Of a DNA stretch of 64,000 nucleotides, positions 50,771-59,042 are shown piece by piece. Every line of letters begins with the position of its first letter. The stretch's first letter is position 1. Origin of the DNA: an uncultured Christensenellaceae bacterium (GTDB lineage Bacteria; Bacillota; Clostridia; Christensenellales; Borkfalkiaceae); contig CAJUOV010000003.1 of NCBI GenBank assembly GCA_910588695.1, positions 11,595 to 75,594 on the forward strand, given 5' to 3'. The position numbers and the translations under genes were made by a program. Below the pieces are notes generated by a model that was not told the origin of the DNA, made no database searches, and was given only the letters and a program-made list of their open reading frames with translations.

Positions 50771-52795
50771 TTAATTGGCACGAACGATGAATTTTGCCGT
50801 AGCTCCCTTTCCCGCGTCCTGTATAAGATAAGTCAGTCTGATCCTTCCGTTCCAATCGGCGGGCGCGTCCGCAAAGGTCAGCGCGTAATTTCCGTCCGTT
50901 CCCATCGAAACAACGTCCGCCGCCGCATCGTGCGAGAACGGCGTTTGCGGATTCGCCGCGAAAGAGGCAACCGCATAGAGTTTACCCGCTTCGTAAGTTC
51001 CGTCTTCTTTGCAGTAGTCGACTCTCACGCCGAGCGCGGAATTGTCTCCCGCAACGGGGTTTCCCCACGTCTCGAATTTTACGGCAAGTCCGTTTTTGTT
51101 CTTCATGCCGTCGAGGGTGACCGCGACTGCGGATTTCCCCGTCTCTTTGCCCGCCATTCCGACATGCGCCGTAAAGCTGTTCTCGTGAATTTCCGCATAG
51201 GGGAAATTATCGCCCCGTTCGTAGTACCAATAGTCCTTGCGCACGACGTCGCCCACTTTCGCGTAGTCGTCGATGTCAGACTTGCCCGCGGGATCGTTGA
51301 TTTCGATATAATACGCGGAATTGGGTTTGAGCGTCATGCGAACTTCGAGCCCTTCCGTATCGATATCGGCGCGCGCTCTCACTTTGAGGGGCGCATTCTG
51401 CGTTGTATAGCTGTAATGATCTTCGTCTACGAGATATACGTCGAGATCGCCCTTTGCAAAGGGAAGATTTTTGAACTTGACGTTGATTTTCTCTTCTTTA
51501 TCCGCTTTGTTGTATACGATGAGTCCGCCGCGGTGGGAATCCACCCCCGCCATGGTGCCCAGATTCCTATTGTTGAGATCGACGTTCACTCTGTCCACGG
51601 GAAGGTGCGCGTACATCCAGAGGGCGTGGTATGCGGGATAGCGTTGCAGAGACTGACCGTCGATAAGATCGTAACTGAGTTTGCCGTTCTTTTCGCCGAC
51701 GAGAGAAGCCCAGTTGACGCGGGTAACGTCGGTCGCCGCAAGCAGTTCGTCGAATGCGTAGAACATTCCGGGAAGCATTTCCACCGTCTGGTAGATCGCG
51801 TCGACGGAGGGCTCGTAAATGTTGAATTCGTTGAGGTGCTGTTGCATGGTTTCGAGCTCGGGATATTTTACTCCCTCTTCGAGATCGGCGTGCGTTCCGT
51901 TCTGATAGCCCTGTATGGAGGAACGCATTGCATTGAGATAGGAAGCGAGATTTTCGGAAGCGTCTTCTCTTCCGCTGATCTGTCCCTGCCGTCCGTAATA
52001 GTGCCAGCTGATCGCGTCCGGAAGCATGTTCTCTGCGCTCGTCCGTTCGATAAAGCGCTGAAAGTTCGTTTTGACGCCGTCGCCCGCGACCGTCGTTTTA
52101 TTGACGCAGGTTTTCTGCGCGTAGGCAACGCTCATACCGACGAGCGTCGCGTCGGGATTTCCCGCGCGGATTCCCTTTGCGCCCGCAAGATAGGTGTCGA
52201 TATAATCTACCCAATCACCCGCGAAAAAGCTGCCGTTGAAATCGGGTTCGTTCCAGACTTCGTGCGCGCCGAGACGGACTCCGCTGTCTTTGAAATAAGT
52301 TGCGATATTCTTGCAGAGTTCTTCCCACTTGGCGTAGTCGTCCACCCTCTTCCAGTTCGTCCCGCAGTATTCGGGCGCCGCAAAGTAAGTCACATAGGGA
52401 TTTACGTGATTCTCTTTGAGTTTTTCCACGACCTGCATTGTCTGCGCATACTCCTCGGGCGAGGAGCCGTCTTTTCCGCCTCTGCCGATCTCGTAACCGA
52501 GACCGTTATAACCCATAAAAAGGTCGAACCGAAGATTTTCCGCTTTGATCTCGTCGAGCGCGGGCGTGGTATTCAGTATTTTAGCGTCTGTCGTTCCCGT
52601 CTGTTCGCCCACCCAAGCCCAGGTGGAAGTAAAGTTGTCGAATTTTTTGAGATTCTGAACGAACTGACCGTCTTTTGTCCCGAAATCGACTTCCACGTTC
52701 GCCGCCTTTCCCGACGGCGCGCATCCCGCAATAGCGGGCAGAACCAAAGAAATACCCATCAGCAACGACACCGCCTTTTGTTTGATTTTTTTCAT
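50771..52795 (-). CDS. GH39-like glycoside hydrolase lipoprotein
   Basis: 674 residues. Lipoprotein signal with lipobox AIAGC (Cys25). The catalytic barrel (about 50-400) has the clan-A acid/base motif GAHEVWNEPDFNGSF; the nucleophile is probably Glu in HLNEFNIYEPS. This matches GH39 (beta-xylosidase/alpha-iduronidase type), though assignment to GH39 versus a related clan-A family is not certain. C-terminal beta domains follow from about 440. It is the last gene of the operon and acts at the outer face of the membrane. Confidence 0.78.
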   Translation of the reverse strand: MKKIKQKAVSLLMGISLVLPAIAGCAPSGKAANVEVDFGTKDGQFVQNLKKFDNFTSTWAWVGEQTGTTDAKILNTTPALDEIKAENLRFDLFMGYNGLGYEIGRGGKDGSSPEEYAQTMQVVEKLKENHVNPYVTYFAAPEYCGTNWKRVDDYAKWEELCKNIATYFKDSGVRLGAHEVWNEPDFNGSFFAGDWVDYIDTYLAGAKGIRAGNPDATLVGMSVAYAQKTCVNKTTVAGDGVKTNFQRFIERTSAENMLPDAISWHYYGRQGQISGREDASENLASYLNAMRSSIQGYQNGTHADLEEGVKYPELETMQQHLNEFNIYEPSVDAIYQTVEMLPGMFYAFDELLAATDVTRVNWASLVGEKNGKLSYDLIDGQSLQRYPAYHALWMYAHLPVDRVNVDLNNRNLGTMAGVDSHRGGLIVYNKADKEEKINVKFKNLPFAKGDLDVYLVDEDHYSYTTQNAPLKVRARADIDTEGLEVRMTLKPNSAYYIEINDPAGKSDIDDYAKVGDVVRKDYWYYERGDNFPYAEIHENSFTAHVGMAGKETGKSAVAVTLDGMKNKNGLAVKFETWGNPVAGDNSALGVRVDYCKEDGTYEAGKLYAVASFAANPQTPFSHDAAADVVSMGTDGNYALTFADAPADWNGRIRLTYLIQDAGKGATAKFIVRAN

Positions 52796-52806
52796 CTCGT
52801 CCTCCC

Positions 52807-53658
52807 TTATTTTTTGAGAATGATCGTATTCTCTTTTTCCTCTATTTCATAGAATTTCGGCCGCTCGCTCAGATGCGGCGCGTTCGGCGCATGCAGACTC
52901 AGATAGTTCTTTCCCTTCCAACCGAAAATCATACCGTGACCTCCGTCTTCGGAATAGAGCGGTTCTGCGTTCTGTTTCCACGGTCCTCTGATCCCGTTTT
53001 CGGAAACCGCCGTACCCAAAGTATAGCCGCCCTCGCCGCAGCTGGACCACAGCATCAGAAGTTTACCGCTCTTCAACGGAAACAGAAAGGGCGCGTCCGT
53101 AATAAAATCTTTTCCGTTGTGCGTTCTGACCCAAGGCGTTTCGCTCGCGCGGAAGAGAACTTCGGGTTCTCCGATAAGTCCGTCGAAAGAATCGTTGAGC
53201 CGACCGAGACAGATTTCCCCGTCCGAACAGTCCGTCCATTCATGGCAGAACACCGCGTAGGGCACGCCGTTCTCTACAAAGAGAGTGCCGTCGAGGCAGT
53301 CCCACTCGGCGGGCGTAAAAGGTTTGGCCGTCGGCACATATCTTCCGAAAGGAGAATCGGAGACTAACGCCTGCGTCGCGCGGTGTCTTCCCTTTTTATA
53401 GAACGAAGCGAACATATAATATTTTCCGCCGTATTTGTGAATCTCCGGCGCCCAGTAATTTTCGTCCGCCCAGAAATCGTCCGTCCGTTCAAACAACCTG
53501 AACGGTCCCTCGAAATTTTCGAGATCGGTCGTGCGGTAGCCGAAAAATCCTTCCGCAAGTCCCGACCAGCACTGGCTGTCCGTCGATCCGACGAGATAGC
53601 CTACGCCTTCTTCTGTAAAGAGATAGGGATCACGCATAAAAATATCATTTAATTTCAT
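52807..53658 (-). CDS. GH43 family glycosidase
   Basis: 283 residues, a single five-bladed propeller. The first acidic residue is in FMRDPYLF at the N-terminus, the second in ECLDGTLF-like WDCLDGTLFVENG, and the third-blade motif is DFITDAPFLFPL. These landmarks fit GH43 enzymes that remove arabinose or xylose. No signal peptide, so probably cytoplasmic. The start overlaps the preceding GH36 stop by 4 bases. Confidence 0.88.
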   Translation of the reverse strand: MKLNDIFMRDPYLFTEEGVGYLVGSTDSQCWSGLAEGFFGYRTTDLENFEGPFRLFERTDDFWADENYWAPEIHKYGGKYYMFASFYKKGRHRATQALVSDSPFGRYVPTAKPFTPAEWDCLDGTLFVENGVPYAVFCHEWTDCSDGEICLGRLNDSFDGLIGEPEVLFRASETPWVRTHNGKDFITDAPFLFPLKSGKLLMLWSSCGEGGYTLGTAVSENGIRGPWKQNAEPLYSEDGGHGMIFGWKGKNYLSLHAPNAPHLSERPKFYEIEEKENTIILKK

Positions 53659-55769
53659 TTTAATTTACCATCCTTTTCCAAGAGCATTACAACACCCGTC
53701 ATGGAAGAATTTGCAGCCGTTGCGATCAGTCTGTTTTTCTTTTCGCGCAAGGCAATATTTCCGAACTGTTTTTTCAGGCGGAATCCTTCGGGAAGTTTTT
53801 CTTCCCTGACCGCATTCGGCGTTCCGATCATAAAGAGATAACGCAGCATTTTCCTTCCGTCCGAAGAGACGCGGTCAAGCGTCTGAACGCCGTGAATATC
53901 ACGCAGCCCCGTTATATGTTCCGACGCGATCTTTACGGTGTCGCCGTCGCGCACGATCTCTTTAATCTCTTCATAGAACGCAAGTCCTTCGCGGATCGCA
54001 GAAAGCACTTTCTCCTCTCTGTCGAAAATTTTTCCGCTCAGGCATACCCTTCCGAGCATGCTCTTCACAAGGGTGAACACTGTCTCGTCGTAACCGTAGT
54101 CCTCTCTGATCGTCGCCCAGATCTGCATTTTGCGCGGCGGCATGAAGCGGTGCAGATTACAGGCGATCACCGCGCCCTCCGCGCCTTCGTGCGCATCCGA
54201 AAACGAGCACATATCCCCTAAGGCAAGCCAGCTCGCCTCGTGCCGCATTCCGCCCGAAGAGCAGATTTCGACGACGAGATCGGGAACATCGCGTTTGAGG
54301 GAACGGAAAAATTCCTGCGATGCTTCAACTTGCAGGCGAAGCCCCTCGCCGTAACTCTCCGCGCCGTCCGCGCCAAGACCGACGTTTTCGTTATAGTCGA
54401 TTTTGATATAGCGGATTCCCGAATCGAGCAGCATTTTCGTTACTTTTTCGTAAAGAAACGCCCGCACCTCTTGTTTGCGCAGATCGAGCATGCACCGGTC
54501 GCCGTGCCAGATCGGCTTTCCCTTATAGGTAAGCAGCCAATCGGGGTGCTCTTTTACGATCGGCGCGATCGAACTTGCATTTTCGAATTCCATCCAGACG
54601 CCCGCGCGCATGCCGTACTCTTTGCAAAGATCGGCATACGCTTTGAGCCCGTTCGGAAAACGATCGTAATTCACATCCCAATCGCCCACGCACTCCCAAT
54701 TGTTGCTCTTGCTGTACCAGCCCGCGTCCACCACAAAATAGGATACGCCGAGTTCTTTGCAGACAGGCAACAGTTTTTCGACTGTTTCGAGACTTGGCTT
54801 TCCCCATGTATAACAATACTCGTTGTAGAGCACGGGAAGCGATTCTTCGGAGGGAAGAAAGCGTTGCGTTTTCTCTTCGAAATGCACAAGCGCCGCAGCC
54901 GCCTCTTCCACCGTTCCCTTGCGGCAGGCGATAAATGCCTTTCTCGTACAAAAAACTTCGCCCGCCGCCAGCTTTTTTTCCCAGTGCCCGTAATTAAAAT
55001 CCGCCAATCCGCCGCACAGGGAAATCGCATTGTATACGTTTGCGATCTCGATCTGCCAAGAAGCGGGTGCTTCCGGCTTGACCGCCCAAGTGCAGCCGTT
55101 CGTTTTGTCTTCTACCGCAACCCACGGAAGATAGCCGTTCGCGGGCATGGAACCGACCTGACCGATTTTTTCAAGCCGCATTCCGAGTCCGCTCCACGAA
55201 TCTTCGAGCGCAAAACGGGCGGGCGGATCGGAGACGAGAAAACCCTCCGCACTCCAATAGTTCCGCAGTTTATGAATGAGAATCTCCGCCTCGTCGTTAT
55301 ACTTGACAAAGGGCGAGAGACGGGTGAGAAGAAAGGCGGGCGCGCTTTCCAAAACGATTTCGCCTTTCGAACCGTTCTCCGTTTCGCAGTAAGTTTCGAT
55401 GACGCCCGTGTCCTTACGGGAACGGAAATACTGCCGAAACTTCAAACCGTCTTTCGTTTCATAAAAGGCGGTGAGAAGGGTCTCTTCCTCTCCCTCGCGG
55501 TAGTCGAATACGGGCATACCCCAACGCAAGCTGATCTCTCCGTTCCGAAGCGTTCTTCCCGCGGCGAACCCGCGCGCGAGCACGTCTCCTCCGACGGCGA
55601 CTTGCACCGCGCTCTCGGGGCGCTCGTTGCCGAACGGATCCAGCCCCGTCATTTTATCGGCGCATATCTTATCCGTCATGTCAGACGGTACGACCGTCAT
55701 GACTGCAACACCCTTTACATCGGCGAATACGACCGCCGTTCCGTTCATTTCAAAAATCCGATACTCCAT
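53655..55769 (-). CDS. GH36-like alpha-galactosidase
   Basis: About 704 residues, a clan-D retaining alpha-galactosidase. Beta-sandwich N-domain, then barrel with SYFVVDAGWYSKSNNWE, the nucleophile Asp in RYIKIDYNENVG, and the acid/base Asp in MCSFSDAHEGAEG. The ATG at 55769 gives MEYRIFEMNG with a purine-rich ribosome site; 23 earlier in-frame codons run into the preceding gene and are rejected. Cytoplasmic. Its product would be galactose released from imported oligosaccharides. Confidence 0.86.
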   Translation of the reverse strand: MEYRIFEMNGTAVVFADVKGVAVMTVVPSDMTDKICADKMTGLDPFGNERPESAVQVAVGGDVLARGFAAGRTLRNGEISLRWGMPVFDYREGEEETLLTAFYETKDGLKFRQYFRSRKDTGVIETYCETENGSKGEIVLESAPAFLLTRLSPFVKYNDEAEILIHKLRNYWSAEGFLVSDPPARFALEDSWSGLGMRLEKIGQVGSMPANGYLPWVAVEDKTNGCTWAVKPEAPASWQIEIANVYNAISLCGGLADFNYGHWEKKLAAGEVFCTRKAFIACRKGTVEEAAAALVHFEEKTQRFLPSEESLPVLYNEYCYTWGKPSLETVEKLLPVCKELGVSYFVVDAGWYSKSNNWECVGDWDVNYDRFPNGLKAYADLCKEYGMRAGVWMEFENASSIAPIVKEHPDWLLTYKGKPIWHGDRCMLDLRKQEVRAFLYEKVTKMLLDSGIRYIKIDYNENVGLGADGAESYGEGLRLQVEASQEFFRSLKRDVPDLVVEICSSGGMRHEASWLALGDMCSFSDAHEGAEGAVIACNLHRFMPPRKMQIWATIREDYGYDETVFTLVKSMLGRVCLSGKIFDREEKVLSAIREGLAFYEEIKEIVRDGDTVKIASEHITGLRDIHGVQTLDRVSSDGRKMLRYLFMIGTPNAVREEKLPEGFRLKKQFGNIALREKKNRLIATAANSSMTGVVMLLEKDGKLK

Positions 55770-55779
55770 ACCTTTTCTC

Positions 55780-56382
55780 TCAATATTTGTATTGAATGGT
55801 GATGTTGCTCTGAGTGCTGTCAAACGAATTGTTTGCATTCAGATTGATGCAGAAGTAGAGCATATCTCCCGCTTTGACGTCCGTCTCGAATTCCATTTCG
55901 TAAGGAGTTTTTTCAAGGGGCTCGATCAACGTGCTGAAAAGATAATCGGCCTCTTCTTCGTTGAGCGTCACGTAATAGAACACGCCGTCCCCGCTCCAAT
56001 CGGCGGGATTTCGCGTAACGCTGCCCGTTACCTGTACTTTGCCGTTGACCGTAGCCTTCCAGCCGATGATCGTTTCGGTATTGTTCCCGGGATGCTGTTC
56101 GGTAGGCGAATTGTAACAATAAAAATCTCTGCCGTTCCAACGCCCGCCGTCCAGATCGAACGTCATCTTGTAAATTTCGCCCATCTCGTCGCGGTACAGA
56201 TAATACCAGCCGTTCCAGCCCTGTAACGAAGAAAAATCCTGCACGTTATTGTATACCCGTTCGTCTCTGCGATTGGGATCGGGATCGTTTGCGTTTCCGC
56301 CCGTTTCTCCGCAAGCGCATAACGCAAACGCCGTCGCTGCCGTTGCAAGCAATGCAGCCGCTTTCACTATCGCCTTTTTCAT
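55780..56382 (-). CDS. small lipoprotein with the locus-specific beta module
   Basis: 200 residues. Lipobox LCAC (Cys24). The mature part contains one module resembling those in the 879-residue neighbour. It has a WYY start, a W+A-type line IIGWKATVNGKVQVTGSVTR, DGVFYYVTLN, and a final VKAGDMLYFCINLNANNSFDSTQ. In the neighbour the same positions read WRAPFNGTVKFTGK, SGEIYYFSVDQNGTSANDS. It probably binds the target glycan. ATGA overlap with the upstream gene indicates coupling. I do not recognise the domain as a named family. Confidence 0.75.
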   Translation of the reverse strand: MKKAIVKAAALLATAATAFALCACGETGGNANDPDPNRRDERVYNNVQDFSSLQGWNGWYYLYRDEMGEIYKMTFDLDGGRWNGRDFYCYNSPTEQHPGNNTETIIGWKATVNGKVQVTGSVTRNPADWSGDGVFYYVTLNEEEADYLFSTLIEPLEKTPYEMEFETDVKAGDMLYFCINLNANNSFDSTQSNITIQYKY

Positions 56383-59018
56383 TTTCTGCCTCCTTTGTCC
56401 GCCTTATCTCTGCCGGACAAACTTTTCTTCTTTTTCAACGCAACGCCCGTGAGCGCAATTGCCGCAATGAGCGCGGCGCCGCCTGCGCCGAACGCGATCG
56501 ATCCGTTGCAACCGTTACCCCCCCCCTCGACTTCATCGGTATAGTCCTCGTTCTCGTCGAGATCGGGTTCGGGAAGATTCACGCCCTGCAATTCGAGTTT
56601 TTGCACGGGATTCAGATACGCGGAGGGATTTTCGATCGCCTCGCCCGTCTCGCTCTCTGTGAAAATCTCGCATGCAAAAGTGATATTGTCGTAAGCGTTG
56701 CTGCCGTTTCCGCCGCAATCCGTGTAGTAGACGATAAGATCGCCCGCTTTGACGGAAAGATATCTTAACGACTTGGGAAGCGCTGCGGATGCGGGAGATT
56801 TTCCGAACGAATGCTCGAAGATCGCCTCGCCGTTCAGATAAATTTTCGCATTCAGCCCGTCGCCGCCGTCGCCCGTTTTATTGAGCGCGCCCAGAATCGA
56901 GATCACGCCGTTCTTAGGCACGACGTAAATACGCAATGCGCCGAACTTGGTTCCGGGGCTCATGTTGTCCGCGGTGATTCTGTGCCAATCGTCTACGCCG
57001 TTCCAGCACAGCTCGCCCGAGTTTTTGCTGACCCCGTAATCCATATAGGCGTACTTTTCGATACTGCCCTGCGCGTAATACCAACCGTTCTCGCCCTGTT
57101 CGGTGCCGTAGAAGCCCGTATAATCCACTTCGCGCGCGCCGATTTCTTTTGCGGCCTCCTCCCCGGGATTCGCTTCATCCTTTGTAAACTCCGCTTTCAT
57201 CCACACATTGGTCGTATCGAATGCGGAAGAGAGATATTGATCGACTGCGAAATAATAGATTTCGCCGCTCTTGACCTCGATGTCGCAGCCGTTGAAATAG
57301 ATCGTAAAGTTCTGCGTGAACGCTTCGTTATAAATCTCTTCGGGCTCTACGCTCAGGCTCTTGCGGTTATACGCTTTGATCCGCACGCCGTCCGAACCGC
57401 TTTCCGTCAGATCGTTTTTGAAGATCTTGCCCGTAAATTTTACCGTGCCGTTGAAGGGCGCGCGCCATGCGAGAATCACGTCGTCCCCGCCGTCGGGCGC
57501 AAACTCCTGTCTCCACCATACGCCGTTGTACTGCGCTTTTCCGCTCCAATGATTTCCCGCCGCCTGATCGGGATCCGCTTTCATCTCCGCATAGAGATTA
57601 TCCGTCTTACCGTACAGAATCCAAAGATTGTTGCTTCCCTGCTCCGTAGGCGCTGCGTAATATTCGCCCTGACCCCCGAGAACGTATCCGAGCTTGTCGT
57701 TGAAAATCGACGAGGGATCGCCGTGATACTCGGGCACGATAGGCGCGGTCGAAGGAGTTTCCGTACCCGCGTTCGTTTCGTTTTTTGTGAACTCGGTTTT
57801 CATCCAGACCTTGGTCGAATCGTTCGCGGAAGTGCCGTTCTGATCAACCGAGAAGTAATAAATTTCACCGCTCGCCACTTCGATGCCGCAGCCGTTAAAG
57901 TAGATCGTAAAAACATCAGTGAACGCTTTGTTGTAAATTTCCTCCGCATCCGCTTCCAAACTCTTGCGGTTATACGCTTTGATCCGCACGCCGTCGGAAC
58001 CCGACATATTGTCTTTGAAAATCTTACCCGTGAATTTCACGGTGCCGTTGAAGGGCGCCCGCCATGCGATGATCGCATCGTCTCCGCCGTCGGGACCGAA
58101 TTCCTGTCTCCACCAGATATTGTTGTACTGCGCGCTGCCCTGCCAGTGGTTCCCGTTGTTCTCATTCATCATTTCGGCATAGACCCCGTCCGCCTTGCCG
58201 TAGAGCGCGTATAGGTTGTTTTCACCCCGCACGGTCGGCGCGGCATAGTATTCCGCCTGCTCGCCGAGCGTGTAATTTGGATAGTTGTTGAAGATACACT
58301 CCTCGGGGTTTTCGTCGGGCTGAGGCAGAACGCCGCCCGTCGATTCCGATCCGGGGTTCTCAGAATCTTTCGTAAAATTTGTTTTCAAATACAATTTCGC
58401 GGAATCGTTCGCGCTCGTATTGTTCTGGTCGATCGAGAAGAAGAAAATTTCTCCGCTCGTGACCGTGATCGCCTCTCCGCTGAAATATGCTTCGAAAGGA
58501 TCGGTATAAGTCTGCTTATACAGTTCTGTCGCGGGATCGACGGGACTTTTGCGCGTATACGCTTTCAATACGATCCCGTCCGATCCTTCCATATTGTTTT
58601 TAGCGACTTTTCCCTGAAATTGTACCGTGCCGTTAAAAGGCGCGCGCCAAGCAAGAATCGCATCGTTTCCGCCGTCCGGTCCGAACTCCTGCCGCCAATC
58701 GATTCCGTTGTATTGCGCACCGCCCTTCCAATGATTTCCCGACGCGTCGGCATCGGGACTCGTCATTTCGAAATAGGTCCCCTCGGCTTTTCCGTAAAGC
58801 GCAAAAAAGTTGTTTTCGCCCTGTACGGTCGGCACGCAGGTATACCAATCGGTAATGCCCGTCGTGTCATAGGGTACTTCCGAGACGAAGAACGGAGTTT
58901 CGGCAAACGCCCTTTCATCGGGCGTGTTCGTTACAGTCAAGGCGGTTGCCGCCGTCGCAGTCATCAGAAACGCCGCAAAACTTGTAAAAAACGCAATGTT
59001 TTTTCTTTTTGTTTTCAT
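56379..59018 (-). CDS. large anchored surface protein with repeated beta modules
   Basis: 879 residues. Signal peptide (about 1-35), three strongly similar modules of about 200 residues, a fourth divergent module (about 640-790), an acidic linker, then GGGNGCNGS, a membrane helix (FGAGGAALIAAIALTGVAL) and a basic tail. Each module carries ENN-W/F-ALYGK, NHWxGxAQYN, WRQEFGPDGG, WRAPFNGTVKFTGK, GSDGVRIKAYNRKSL and EIYYFSVDQN. The pattern suggests a ligand-binding beta-sandwich, probably for the polysaccharide this operon uses. A nine-G tract (56518-56526) encodes Gly832-834 just before the anchor; +1 slippage gives an immediate stop and would release the protein. Confidence 0.82.
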   Translation of the reverse strand: MKTKRKNIAFFTSFAAFLMTATAATALTVTNTPDERAFAETPFFVSEVPYDTTGITDWYTCVPTVQGENNFFALYGKAEGTYFEMTSPDADASGNHWKGGAQYNGIDWRQEFGPDGGNDAILAWRAPFNGTVQFQGKVAKNNMEGSDGIVLKAYTRKSPVDPATELYKQTYTDPFEAYFSGEAITVTSGEIFFFSIDQNNTSANDSAKLYLKTNFTKDSENPGSESTGGVLPQPDENPEECIFNNYPNYTLGEQAEYYAAPTVRGENNLYALYGKADGVYAEMMNENNGNHWQGSAQYNNIWWRQEFGPDGGDDAIIAWRAPFNGTVKFTGKIFKDNMSGSDGVRIKAYNRKSLEADAEEIYNKAFTDVFTIYFNGCGIEVASGEIYYFSVDQNGTSANDSTKVWMKTEFTKNETNAGTETPSTAPIVPEYHGDPSSIFNDKLGYVLGGQGEYYAAPTEQGSNNLWILYGKTDNLYAEMKADPDQAAGNHWSGKAQYNGVWWRQEFAPDGGDDVILAWRAPFNGTVKFTGKIFKNDLTESGSDGVRIKAYNRKSLSVEPEEIYNEAFTQNFTIYFNGCDIEVKSGEIYYFAVDQYLSSAFDTTNVWMKAEFTKDEANPGEEAAKEIGAREVDYTGFYGTEQGENGWYYAQGSIEKYAYMDYGVSKNSGELCWNGVDDWHRITADNMSPGTKFGALRIYVVPKNGVISILGALNKTGDGGDGLNAKIYLNGEAIFEHSFGKSPASAALPKSLRYLSVKAGDLIVYYTDCGGNGSNAYDNITFACEIFTESETGEAIENPSAYLNPVQKLELQGVNLPEPDLDENEDYTDEVEGGGNGCNGSIAFGAGGAALIAAIALTGVALKKKKSLSGRDKADKGGRK
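57161..58860 (-). repeat. three direct repeats of ~600 bases inside the surface-protein gene
   Basis: Module-coding DNA repeats with a period near 603 bases; for example a 35-base stretch at 57358-57392 recurs exactly at 57961-57995. High DNA identity points to recent tandem duplication and allows copy-number change by recombination. Confidence 0.8.
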
Positions 59019-59042
59019 GGTTCCCTCCTTATCCTTATCTAT

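Noticed and set aside
54240..55802. 520-codon plus-strand frame opposite the GH36 gene
   Set aside because: Antisense to clear GH36 catalytic motifs; composition is typical of a reverse-frame shadow.
57161..58860. Repeat array considered as CRISPR or satellite
   Set aside because: Repeats are ~600 bases, in frame and inside one protein; no short repeat-spacer pattern and no cas genes in the window.
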